Source of the DNA: an uncultured Sphingomonadales bacterium
GTDB lineage: Bacteria; Pseudomonadota; Alphaproteobacteria; Sphingomonadales; Sphingomonadaceae
DNA length: 12,707 nucleotides
Assembly (NCBI GenBank): GCA_903828025.1
Contig: CAIKKO010000201.1
Location: 1-12,707 of the forward strand
Direction: 5' to 3'
The translations under genes and the position numbers were made by a program. A model generated the notes under the pieces. That model ran no database searches. It was not told the origin of the DNA and saw only the letters and a program-made list of their open reading frames with translations. Below, piece after piece: positions 6,987 through 12,707 of the stretch (within the stretch, counting starts at the first letter, position 1; each line of letters begins with the position of its first letter).

Positions 6987-8540
6987 GTGCGGAACAGGAA
7001 TTGGGTCATCGCGGCGCTGCCGTTGGTCATGCTGGCATCTGCCTGCAATCTGGGGGCAAGTGCGGCGGCGGGTGATCCGGCTGCCGCGTTCGCGAAAGGC
7101 GATCTGCCCGGCGCGGAATCGGCCATTCAGGCGGCGCTCGATGCCGCGCCGAACAACCGCGATCTGCTGCTGCTCGGCGGGCGCATTGCGCTGGAGCAGG
7201 GGGACTATGAGCGGGCCAAGGCGCGCTTTGCCAAGCTGATGGACCTGCAGCCGCCCGTGCCGCTGGCGCGGGTGCTGCTGGCCAAGGCGCAATTGCTCTC
7301 GGCGGGCGGACAGGCCGCGCTGCTGACGATGAAGGACGCGCCGCTCGATTCGGGCGAGGCTTATGCCGTGGTGGCGGCAGCGGACCTTGCTCTCGGCAAG
7401 GGCAGCGAAGGCGTTGCGGTGATGGAAAAGGGGCTGGCCGCGTTCCCCGCGTCGCCCGATCTCCTCGCGATGAAGGGCGAAGTCGCGCTCGCGGTGGGGG
7501 ACATTGCCGCCGCCAAGCAGGCCGCCGACAAGGCGCATGCAGCGGCGCCCCAGCATATTGATGGCTTGCTGCTCGGCGCGCATATCGCGCTGGCGGAGCG
7601 CCGCACCGATGATGCGGCCAAGATCCTCGACAGCGTTCTGAAGCTGCGGCCCGACAATGTCGCCGCGCTGATCAGCCTGGCGTCGATCAAGCATGACCAC
7701 GGCGACACCAAGACGGCCGAAGCGATGTTTGCCCATGCGGCGGACCGGTTTGACGGGCGCAGCGCCTTTGCGCGCTATTATCTGGCGCAGATGGCGTTCG
7801 ATGCGGGCGATCTCGTGCGTGCCGAAAAGCTGGTCCATGGGATCGACCGCAGCGCCGTGCCCCAGACCGAACTGCTGAACGGGCTGATCGCGGCCAAGCG
7901 CAACCAGCCGCAGCAAGCGATTGCCTCGCTCGGCTATTACCTCTCGCATGGGCAGGAAGACGCGCGCGCGCGGCTGGTGCTCGCGGGCATGCAGGCGCAA
8001 ATCGACGACAAGGCCGCCGCGTGGTCGACGCTCGCGCCGCTGGCCAGTGCTGCCAATGCCGGTCCGGCTGTGCTCAGGCTCGCGGCAGCGCTGTCTGCCG
8101 ACCTTGGCCGTCCCGAAGCCGCCGCGCTGCGCGACCGCGCTGCCGCGGCCGCGCAAGGCGATCCCGATGCCAGCCAGATGGCCGAAGCCGACAAGGCCAT
8201 GCAGAATGCCGATTGGCGCAAGGCGGACGCGATTTACGCCCGCGTTCTCGCCCATCCGCCTCAGGGCGGCAGCGGCGTCATCGCGCTCAACAATGCCGCG
8301 CTGGCCAAGCTGGAGCTGGGCGATCTGCCCGGCGCGCAGACGCTGGCCCGCCGCGCACTGGCCGCAGCCCCCGGCGATCCGATCGTGTCCGACACGCTCG
8401 GCTGGATCCTGTTTCGCCAATCCGGCCCGTCGAGCGAGGCGGTCACCCTCGTCAAGGCCGCGCTTGCGGCGCAGCCGAGCAACGCTGAAATCCGCCGCCA
8501 TGCCATGACGATCAGCCGCGCGCTGCAAGGCGCGCATTGA
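6987..8540 (+). CDS. TPR-repeat lipoprotein
   Basis: The 517-residue protein begins with a lipoprotein signal: MRNRNWVIAALPLVMLASAC with Cys20 as lipidation site. The next residue is Asn, not Asp, which fits outer-membrane sorting. The GTG at 6987 is chosen because it puts this signal at the N-terminus, with GCAGGG about 9 nt upstream; the open frame extends further upstream only as non-conserved sequence. The rest is TPR-type helical repeats, for example FAKGDLPGAESAIQAALDAAPNN, IALEQGDYERAKARF, VALAVGDIAAAKQA and a C-terminal LNNAALAKLELGD ... SDTLGWILF pair. TPR arrays mediate protein-protein contacts. The C-terminal pattern resembles the PEP-CTERM-associated TPR lipoprotein PrsT, and a PEP-CTERM gene lies nearby, but this protein is much shorter than typical PrsT, so that identity is only a possibility. 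Probably co-transcribed with the porin 35 nt downstream. Confidence 0.85.
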   Translation: MRNRNWVIAALPLVMLASACNLGASAAAGDPAAAFAKGDLPGAESAIQAALDAAPNNRDLLLLGGRIALEQGDYERAKARFAKLMDLQPPVPLARVLLAKAQLLSAGGQAALLTMKDAPLDSGEAYAVVAAADLALGKGSEGVAVMEKGLAAFPASPDLLAMKGEVALAVGDIAAAKQAADKAHAAAPQHIDGLLLGAHIALAERRTDDAAKILDSVLKLRPDNVAALISLASIKHDHGDTKTAEAMFAHAADRFDGRSAFARYYLAQMAFDAGDLVRAEKLVHGIDRSAVPQTELLNGLIAAKRNQPQQAIASLGYYLSHGQEDARARLVLAGMQAQIDDKAAAWSTLAPLASAANAGPAVLRLAAALSADLGRPEAAALRDRAAAAAQGDPDASQMAEADKAMQNADWRKADAIYARVLAHPPQGGSGVIALNNAALAKLELGDLPGAQTLARRALAAAPGDPIVSDTLGWILFRQSGPSSEAVTLVKAALAAQPSNAEIRRHAMTISRALQGAH

Positions 8541-8575
8541 AACCGCCCGTTACGTCCAGTCAGGGAACCCAATCT

Positions 8576-10090
8576 GTGAAATCGCCCTTTAGCGCAATCG
8601 CCGCTGGCGCGCTGGCGCTTGGCTCTGCCATGCCGGCCCATGCGGCCAGTGCCGCTCCGACCGTGGCCGACCTGCTTGCGCGGCTGGAACGGCTCGAAGC
8701 GCGCAACGCTGCGCTCGAAGCCGAAGTGCATACTTTGCAGGCGCAGGCCGAAAGCGCACCTGCGCCAGTAGCGGCGCAAGCAAGCGCGCCCGCTCCGGCG
8801 GCGCAAGCAAGCGCGCCCGTTCTGGCTACGGCCGCCACCGCGCAGACTGCGGCTCCCGCCATCGGAATTGCGTCGGCCTACAGCATGGCCATGCTCGAGC
8901 ATACCGAAGGCGTGAACCAGCGCCTTATCCGCCAGCTGGAAGCGCTGCGCGACGGCGAACTGGCCTCGCCGGTCACACTGGGCGGGCGCGTGGTGGCAAT
9001 TGCCGATGCGCACTTCAGCAACCGCGCCAACAAGTTCGGCTATCTCATGCGCCATCCCACCGGCAGCAACGAGCGCACGTACGATACGCAGGAAATGGCG
9101 CTCAGCAGTGTGCAGCTTGCTGCGACCTTCAAGGCCGGGCGCGATTTCACCGGCTATCTCGAGATGCTCTACGATCCCGAGCAGAGCTTCGGGGCCGGTA
9201 CGATTACCGCACTGGCGCGCAATCAGTTTCAGCTGCGCAAGGGCTATGTGATGTGGGGCAACCTCAAGCGCTCGCCGTTCTATGTGGCGCTGGGCAAGAT
9301 GGATGCGCCGTTCGGGCTGGAAGATACGGTCAGCCCCTTCACCAATTCGTCGAACTGGCATGCGTTTGCCCCGCTCGCGTATGGCGGGCAGGCCGGGGTG
9401 CTCTACAAGGGCCTGAGCGTGCGCGGCATGGCGATGGTCGGCGGGGCGCAGTTCCGCGGGGCCAATACCCCGGTCGATGGCACCAACATCCCCTCCAAGC
9501 TCAACAACTACGCCGTGGACGCAAGCTACACGCTGAAGCTTGGCGAGGGCAATTCGCTGCGGGCAGGCGCGAGCTATATCCACGGTTCGGCCTATTGCAC
9601 CGCCTATCCGGTGATCCATTTCAGCAATTGCAGCGTCAATGTTCCGGCCTATGCCTTCTATGGCAAGCTGGTCTATGGCCCGCTCGAACTGCTCGGCGAT
9701 TTCGCCAAGACGAGCACCCCCTGGCCGGGCACGCATGTGCCGGACAGCAAGAACCCGCTGTCACAGTTCGCCGCCGCGAAAGTCACGTCGTTCACGTATG
9801 GCGGGCGGGTGCGGGTTCCCTATACCGGCGATCACGTCAAGCTGAGCGCCGAATACAGCAAGTTCCTCGCTGGGCCCAAGGGATCACCCTGGCACCGGCA
9901 GGACCAGCTCGTTCTGGGGCTCGCCGACCGGGTCAACCAGAACGTTTCGCTGTTCGGCGAATTCATCACGATCAAGGGCTACGAACCGCTCAACTTCGTC
10001 TCGGGCGGCAACTTCCCCGATGGCAGCACCTGGAGCGACGGCGACGCGCGGTCGCAAGTGGTGATGATGGGCGTGAAAGCGGGGTTCTGA
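8576..10090 (+). CDS. Outer-membrane porin, LbtU/DUF3573-like beta-barrel
   Basis: A 504-residue exported protein. A signal peptide (MKSPFSAIAAGALALGSAM-PAHA, cleavage after residue 23) is followed by a coiled coil (VADLLARLERLEARNAALEAE) and an Ala/Pro/Gln linker. The rest is alternating beta-barrel sequence ending in Phe, the usual signal for BAM insertion. NLKRSPFYVALGKMDAPFG resembles the core of the LbtU siderophore-porin and DUF3573 group, so a nutrient or iron-chelate channel is possible; the substrate is not readable. The GTG at 8576 has AGGGA 9 nt upstream and gives a standard signal peptide. A TTG at 8537 overlapping the TPR stop (TTGA) would add 13 residues before it. Only one barrel cysteine pair (YCTAY, SNCSV) is seen. 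It is the last gene of the TPR-porin unit and converges with the PEP-CTERM gene. Confidence 0.72.
   Translation: MKSPFSAIAAGALALGSAMPAHAASAAPTVADLLARLERLEARNAALEAEVHTLQAQAESAPAPVAAQASAPAPAAQASAPVLATAATAQTAAPAIGIASAYSMAMLEHTEGVNQRLIRQLEALRDGELASPVTLGGRVVAIADAHFSNRANKFGYLMRHPTGSNERTYDTQEMALSSVQLAATFKAGRDFTGYLEMLYDPEQSFGAGTITALARNQFQLRKGYVMWGNLKRSPFYVALGKMDAPFGLEDTVSPFTNSSNWHAFAPLAYGGQAGVLYKGLSVRGMAMVGGAQFRGANTPVDGTNIPSKLNNYAVDASYTLKLGEGNSLRAGASYIHGSAYCTAYPVIHFSNCSVNVPAYAFYGKLVYGPLELLGDFAKTSTPWPGTHVPDSKNPLSQFAAAKVTSFTYGGRVRVPYTGDHVKLSAEYSKFLAGPKGSPWHRQDQLVLGLADRVNQNVSLFGEFITIKGYEPLNFVSGGNFPDGSTWSDGDARSQVVMMGVKAGF
8771..8819 (+). repeat. 22-bp direct repeat, 27-bp period, in the porin linker
   Basis: Two identical 22-bp copies at 8771-8792 and 8798-8819 encode the repeated AAQASAP unit. 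The 27-bp period keeps frame (nine codons), so copy-number change would alter linker length without breaking the gene. Confidence 0.85.
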
Positions 10091-10106
10091 TCCCCCACAT
10101 GCAAAA

Positions 10107-10128
10107 CGCCCGGCCATCAGGCCGGGCG
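10107..10128 (-). terminator. Rho-independent terminator of the PEP-CTERM gene
   Basis: CGCCCGGCC, loop ATCA, GGCCGGGCG is a 9-bp GC stem. On the minus strand it is followed by TTTTGC. It lies between the convergent porin and PEP-CTERM genes and may also slow plus-strand transcription. Confidence 0.7.
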
Positions 10129-10143
10129 CTTCACGCAACGGGT

Positions 10144-10164
10144 GTCCGGTCAGGCTGACCGGAC
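10144..10164. repeat. Second perfect hairpin between the convergent genes
   Basis: GTCCGGTCA, loop GGC, TGACCGGAC gives a 9-bp perfect stem, 15 nt from the first hairpin and just past the PEP-CTERM stop. It has no T-tract. Confidence 0.6.
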
Positions 10165-10178
10165 GCTCCTTGGTTGGT

Positions 10179-10760
10179 TCAGGCTGCCGCGCGGGCGCCG
10201 TCACGCCGGCGGCGCCAGACCAGCGCCGCTGCGCCGAGACCCATCAGGCCGACCATGCCGGGCTCAGGCACCTGGGTGCCGCCGGTGGTGCTCGACGAGA
10301 CGTTCTTGAGCGTGTCACCCAGCGTGGCGCAGCTGCTGCAGCCCGGGCTGGTCCAGACCGCCCAGAGGTTGATCGAGCTGCCGAGCAGTTCGAGCATCGG
10401 CTGGTGCAGCGGCGAAACCTGATAGGTGTTGCCCTGATAGGTCAGCGTGCTGGCCGGTGTGATGTTGATGTTGAACATGCCCGAGGGGGCTGCGCCACCG
10501 GTGAAGGTCGAGAAATCGCCGGTGAATGCGGCGTTGATCGCGCTGCCGACCACGCTGCCGGTGCCGGCCGTGGTATCGATCGTGAGCGTCGAGTCGGTGT
10601 TGGGCTGGCCCGGTGCGGTGCCGACCCCATAAACCGTGAAGCCTGCACCGCCGGTGAGGCCGTAGGTATAGACGGCGGCATGTGCCTGACCCGCCATCAC
10701 GATCGCGGCGGCACCCGCCAGAATGGCCTTTGCCAGGCCCTTGGTAAACTGCTTCCCCAT
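10179..10760 (-). CDS. PEP-CTERM sorting-domain protein
   Basis: A 193-residue exported protein. A signal peptide (about residues 1-28, ending AGQAHA) is followed by a Gly/Ser/Thr-rich body of unknown fold. The C-terminal sorting signal is VPEPGMVGLMGLGAAALVW then RRRR: the PEP motif at 165-167, a hydrophobic helix and a basic cluster. In this class an exosortase (EpsH/XrtA) in the inner membrane cleaves at the signal, and the proteins are linked to exopolysaccharide and floc or biofilm matrix. No exosortase is in the window. The ATG at 10760 is supported by GAGGG 8 nt upstream and by the signal peptide; upstream in-frame codons run through the promoter. A sigma-54 site ends about 40 nt before the start. 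A Cys pair (PGCSSC) lies near residue 140. The body is not recognised. Confidence 0.88.
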   Translation of the reverse strand: MGKQFTKGLAKAILAGAAAIVMAGQAHAAVYTYGLTGGAGFTVYGVGTAPGQPNTDSTLTIDTTAGTGSVVGSAINAAFTGDFSTFTGGAAPSGMFNINITPASTLTYQGNTYQVSPLHQPMLELLGSSINLWAVWTSPGCSSCATLGDTLKNVSSSTTGGTQVPEPGMVGLMGLGAAALVWRRRRDGARAAA

Positions 10761-10800
10761 GTCTTCCACCCTCAGTCTGCAATTGGAATGTCCAAAACTA

Positions 10801-10816
10801 AGCAATCCCTGTGCCA
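10801..10816 (-). promoter_or_regulatory. Sigma-54 (RpoN) promoter of the PEP-CTERM gene
   Basis: On the minus strand the site reads TGGCACAGGGATTGCT. It matches TGGCAC-N5-TTGCT, with GG and GC separated by the required 10 nt. Transcription should start near 10790, leaving a leader of about 30 nt before the ATG at 10760. Known context: PEP-CTERM genes in exopolysaccharide-forming bacteria can be RpoN-dependent with the PrsK/PrsR pair. Confidence 0.75.
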
Positions 10817-10843
10817 GATTAACAAAATCGTTATTTTGCATAG

Positions 10844-10853
10844 CGATGGTTAA
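10844..10853 (-). promoter_or_regulatory. TTAACCATCG repeat, proximal; possible CtrA half-site
   Basis: On the minus strand TTAACCATCG lies 28 bp upstream of the sigma-54 site and is identical to 10902-10911. TTAACCAT is the half-site form of the alphaproteobacterial CtrA motif. It may instead be an enhancer site for a sigma-54 activator. Confidence 0.45.
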
Positions 10854-10901
10854 AGTCATCGGTGGTGTTGGACCGGGAATTGTATTGATTTCCGACGGAC
10901 T

Positions 10902-10911
10902 CGATGGTTAA
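10902..10911 (-). promoter_or_regulatory. TTAACCATCG repeat, distal; possible CtrA half-site
   Basis: Second identical 10-bp copy, same orientation, 58 bp from the first and 86 bp upstream of the sigma-54 element, a usual distance for enhancer binding. Confidence 0.45.
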
Positions 10912-10957
10912 CGCGGGTGCGCTGGAAGCGGGAATGGGCAGAAGGGTGAGGCCCAAC

Positions 10958-10985
10958 AAAAAAGGCGGGGTTTGCGCCCCGCCTT
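10958..10985 (-). terminator. rpsD: Rho-independent terminator of rpsD
   Basis: On the minus strand GGCGGGG, loop CGCAAA, CCCCGCC is followed by TTTTTTG, 31 nt after the rpsD stop. A small C(UUCG)G-type hairpin at 10999-11012 lies between stop and terminator. The core is duplicated at 6691-6710. Confidence 0.9.
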
Positions 10986-11015
10986 CTTGTATCTGGTGAG
11001 GCCCGAAGGCCCGGA

Positions 11016-11627
11016 TCAGCGCGAGTAGAACTCGACGACCAGGTTCGGTTCCATCTTCACCGGGTAGGGCACTTCGTCGAGCGTCGGGACGCGCACGAAC
11101 GTGGCCTTGTCGGCTTCGGCGGCGACATAATCCGGAATATCACGCTCGGCGAGCGACTGGGCTTCGGCGATGAGCGCCATTTCCTTGGCCTTGGGGCCGA
11201 GGGTCAGGATATCGCCCGGACGCACGCGGCGGCTGGCGATGTTGCACTTCACGCCGTTGACGCGGATGTGGCCGTGGCTGACGATCTGGCGGGCCGAGAA
11301 GATCGTGGGCGCGAACTTGGCGCGGTACACGATCATGTCGAGGCGCTGTTCGAGCAGACCGATGAGGTTCTGGCCGGTATCACCCTTCATGCTCGCCGCT
11401 TCCTGATAGGTGCGCTTGAACTGCTTTTCGGTGACGTCGCCGTAATAGCCGCGCAGCTTCTGCTTGGCGCGCAGCTGGATGCCGAAGTCCGACACCTTGC
11501 TCTTGCGGCGCTGGCCGTGCTGGCCGGGGCCATAGCTGCGGCGATTGACCGAGCTTTTCGGGCGGCCCCAGATGTTTTCGCCAAGACGGCGGTCGATCTT
11601 ATGCTTAGATGCCTTGCGCTTTGACAC
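11016..11627 (-). CDS. rpsD: 30S ribosomal protein S4
   Basis: S4 binds 16S rRNA early in 30S assembly and helps keep decoding accurate. The 203-residue protein starts SKRKASKHKIDRRLGENIWGRP and contains the S4 RNA-binding fold at about residues 93-155 (LEQRLDMIVYRAKFAPT, SHGHIRVNGVKCNI, RVRPGD). It ends in the usual alphaproteobacterial LDEVPYPVKMEPNL tail. The N-terminal zinc-binding Cys residues of some S4 proteins are absent, as is usual in this group. The start is GTG at 11627, with AAAGGA 6 nt upstream; a TTG at 11642 would be upstream of that ribosome-binding site. It is a single-gene unit with its own promoter, about 150-nt leader and terminator. A decayed copy of its 3' end is at 6740-6842. 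Confidence 0.98.
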   Translation of the reverse strand: MSKRKASKHKIDRRLGENIWGRPKSSVNRRSYGPGQHGQRRKSKVSDFGIQLRAKQKLRGYYGDVTEKQFKRTYQEAASMKGDTGQNLIGLLEQRLDMIVYRAKFAPTIFSARQIVSHGHIRVNGVKCNIASRRVRPGDILTLGPKAKEMALIAEAQSLAERDIPDYVAAEADKATFVRVPTLDEVPYPVKMEPNLVVEFYSR

Positions 11628-11667
11628 GGCAAGTCCTTTCAATTTGCTCTGCGACCAGCTGAGCGCC

Positions 11668-11708
11668 GGTCTATGGGAACCAGCCTTGAGGCCGGTGTTT
11701 CGTAGACC
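11668..11708 (-). promoter_or_regulatory. Structured rpsD leader, candidate S4 autoregulatory element
   Basis: In the minus-strand transcript GGTCTA (11708-11703) pairs with TAGACC (11673-11668). Inside, ACCGGCC, loop TCAA, GGCTGGT forms a 7-bp stem containing one G-U pair that would be a mismatch if read from the plus strand. It ends 40 nt before the rpsD start codon. S4 autoregulates its own mRNA in other bacteria; that this element does so is inference. Confidence 0.4.
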
Positions 11709-11784
11709 CGGAACCGCACCATCCTCCGTAAGAAGGACGCGGCCACTGCTTCACCGGGCGTGCAGGGCCAATTGCGAAGCGCGG

Positions 11785-11813
11785 CCTAGACCAGCGAATG
11801 AACGGAATGTCAA
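11785..11813 (-). promoter_or_regulatory. Promoter of rpsD
   Basis: A perfect -35 TTGACA (11813-11808) is followed after 17 nt by TCTAGG (11790-11785) on the minus strand. The start would be near 11778, giving a leader of about 150 nt. The -10 is poor by E. coli standards, which is common in alphaproteobacteria. Confidence 0.6.
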
Positions 11814-11852
11814 GCGCGAGAGTGGCGGTGCAGCGCGCACGAACCAATCCGA

Positions 11853-11873
11853 AAATAGGGACTGTCCCTATTT
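11853..11873 (-). terminator. Perfect palindrome overlapping the trmJ stop, likely terminator
   Basis: AAATAGGGAC and GTCCCTATTT are perfect 10-bp arms around one central base. The trmJ TAA (11874-11872) overlaps its first arm. On the minus strand the second arm ends in TTTTC, which fits a weak rho-independent terminator. The AGGGAC-GTCCCT type is also seen as dispersed palindromes in other proteobacteria. Confidence 0.6.
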
Positions 11874-12618
11874 ATCTTTCCCTTGGCCCGGGTTTGCGCA
11901 TCAGGGTGGTGAGCACGCCGCGCATGGTGCGCACTTCGAGGTGGTTCCAGCCGGGCTTGGTCAGCATGTTGCGCAAAGTGCGGTGGGTGACATCGGCGCG
12001 GCTGTAGGGTTCGAAATAGCCGCGCGGCTCCAAGAGATCGGTGATGTGGCCGATCAGGCCTTCCAGGTCCTCCTGCGGGGCAGGGGGGAGGAGCGCGTCT
12101 TCGGCAGGCGGCTGGACGAGACCTGCGGCGGGCGCGTGCTTCGACCATTCGTAGGCGCAGAGCACCACCGCCTGTGCGAGATTGAGCGAGCCGAATTCCG
12201 GGTTGACCGGGACGGTGATGATCGCGCGGGCGAGCGCCACGTCGTCTGTCTCAAGGCCCGAACGTTCGGGGCCGAACACGAACGCGGTGCCGCCCACAGC
12301 CACGGCGGCTTCCTTGGCGGCGGCCTCCGGGGTGAGCACCGGCTTGGTCACACCGCGCTTGCGCACGGTGGTGGCGTAGACATGCGCGCAATCGGCGACG
12401 GCGTCCGCAAGGGTTTCGAAGACCTCCGCATTTGCCAGTACCCCATCCGCGCCCGCAGCGGCAGGCCCGGCGCTGGGATTGGGCCAGCCATCGCGCGGGG
12501 TGACCAGCCGCAGGCGGGTGAGCCCGAAATTGAGCATCGCGCGCGCGGCCTTGCCGATATTTTCGCCGAGCTGGGGGCGGACAAGGACGATGATGGGGCC
12601 GGAGTCAGGAATACTCAC
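11872..12618 (-). CDS. trmJ: tRNA (cytidine/uridine-32-2'-O)-methyltransferase TrmJ (SPOUT family)
   Basis: TrmJ uses S-adenosylmethionine to 2'-O-methylate position 32 in the anticodon loop of several tRNAs. The 248-residue protein has all three SpoU motifs: GENIGKAARAMLNFG (18-32), FGPERSGL (115-122) and VNPEFGSLNLAQAV (138-151), which form the knotted cofactor site. The C-terminal part (LEPRGYF ... LRNML ... MRGVLTTL) is typical of TrmJ rather than TrmH or RlmB. The start is GTG at 12618. It overlaps the TGA of the upstream gene by 4 nt (GTGA), with a G-rich run just before it, so translation is probably coupled to nrdR. The gene ends inside a palindrome at 11853-11873. A broader call of SpoU rRNA/tRNA methylase is the only real alternative. 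Confidence 0.92.
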   Translation of the reverse strand: MSIPDSGPIIVLVRPQLGENIGKAARAMLNFGLTRLRLVTPRDGWPNPSAGPAAAGADGVLANAEVFETLADAVADCAHVYATTVRKRGVTKPVLTPEAAAKEAAVAVGGTAFVFGPERSGLETDDVALARAIITVPVNPEFGSLNLAQAVVLCAYEWSKHAPAAGLVQPPAEDALLPPAPQEDLEGLIGHITDLLEPRGYFEPYSRADVTHRTLRNMLTKPGWNHLEVRTMRGVLTTLMRKPGPRER

Positions 12619-12707
12619 GTCCCCCCCACCTCGCGCACGGTGCTGGCGAATTCCTCGAAGTCGCGGGCTTCGGTGAAATCGCGGTAGACGCTGGCGAAGC
12701 GGATATA
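12615..12707 (-). CDS. nrdR: Transcriptional repressor NrdR, C-terminal end (partial)
   Basis: Only the last 30 codons and the stop are inside the window. They read YIRFASVYRDFTEARDFEEF then ASTVREVGGT. The YIRFASVYRDF segment closes the ATP-cone domain of NrdR, the zinc-ribbon/ATP-cone repressor of ribonucleotide reductase genes, and is highly characteristic. The zinc ribbon and the rest of the ATP-cone lie beyond the right edge. The stop TGA overlaps the GTG start of trmJ, so both belong to one operon running leftward. Identification rests on a short segment but is strong. Confidence 0.88.
   Translation of the reverse strand, partial: YIRFASVYRDFTEARDFEEFASTVREVGGT

Noticed and set aside
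8537..8575. TTG at 8537 as porin start, overlapping the TPR stop
   Set aside because: It would place 13 polar residues before a complete signal peptide, while GTG 8576 has a good ribosome-binding site.
6966..9736. Long minus-strand open frames (about 520 and 490 codons) opposite the TPR and porin genes
   Set aside because: They mirror codon bias of strongly supported plus-strand genes, are Arg/Gly-rich without motifs, and have no initiation signals.
10876..10890. IHF-like site between the two TTAACCATCG repeats
   Set aside because: The first half matches WATCAA but the TTR half does not, so the match is too weak to report as a feature.
11628..11871. Possible tRNA or small gene between rpsD and trmJ
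   Set aside because: No cloverleaf, no CCA-type end and no open frame with start signals; the interval is explained by the rpsD promoter and leader and the trmJ terminator.

Overview
The window looks like chromosomal DNA of a GC-rich alphaproteobacterium, most likely Sphingomonadales (Novosphingobium/Sphingomonas/Erythrobacter type). This rests on familiarity with the S4, Tgt, TrmJ and NrdR proteins, the nrdR-trmJ overlap, GTG starts and a short repeat typical of that order. No search was run. There is no rRNA, tRNA, CRISPR array, integrase or transposase.

Layout. 1-2004 (+): M13 zinc metallopeptidase, 5' end outside the window, interrupted by an in-frame TGA at 286-288. 2035-3531 (-): RTX-type, probably type I-secreted protein. 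3637-4407 (-): TauE/SafE-type permease, divergent from tgt at 4468-5595 (+), with a 15-bp palindrome between them. 5662-6561 (+): lower-GC PD-(D/E)XK-like/DUF4268 gene between two inverted copies of a ~36-bp REP-like element. 6562-6986: hairpin, REP copy, terminator and a decayed copy of the rpsD 3' end. 6987-8540 and 8576-10090 (+): TPR lipoprotein and outer-membrane porin, probably one operon. 10179-10760 (-): PEP-CTERM protein behind a near-consensus sigma-54 promoter. 11016-11627 (-): rpsD with a structured leader and strong promoter. 11872-12618 (-): trmJ, overlapping by 4 nt the 3' end of nrdR (12615 to the window edge).

How the parts relate. The right end (nrdR, trmJ, rpsD) and tgt are conserved housekeeping genes for nucleotide regulation, tRNA modification and translation. 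The middle is an envelope block: TPR lipoprotein, porin and PEP-CTERM surface protein. The relic of the rpsD 3' end, with a copy of the rpsD terminator, lies in the same orientation as rpsD on the far side of this block. Rearrangement or insertion next to rpsD may therefore have brought the 4.3-kb segment there.

The most notable signals are that rpsD relic, the REP-bracketed nuclease-like gene, the sigma-54 promoter with two upstream TTAACCATCG repeats, and the internal stop in the M13 peptidase.
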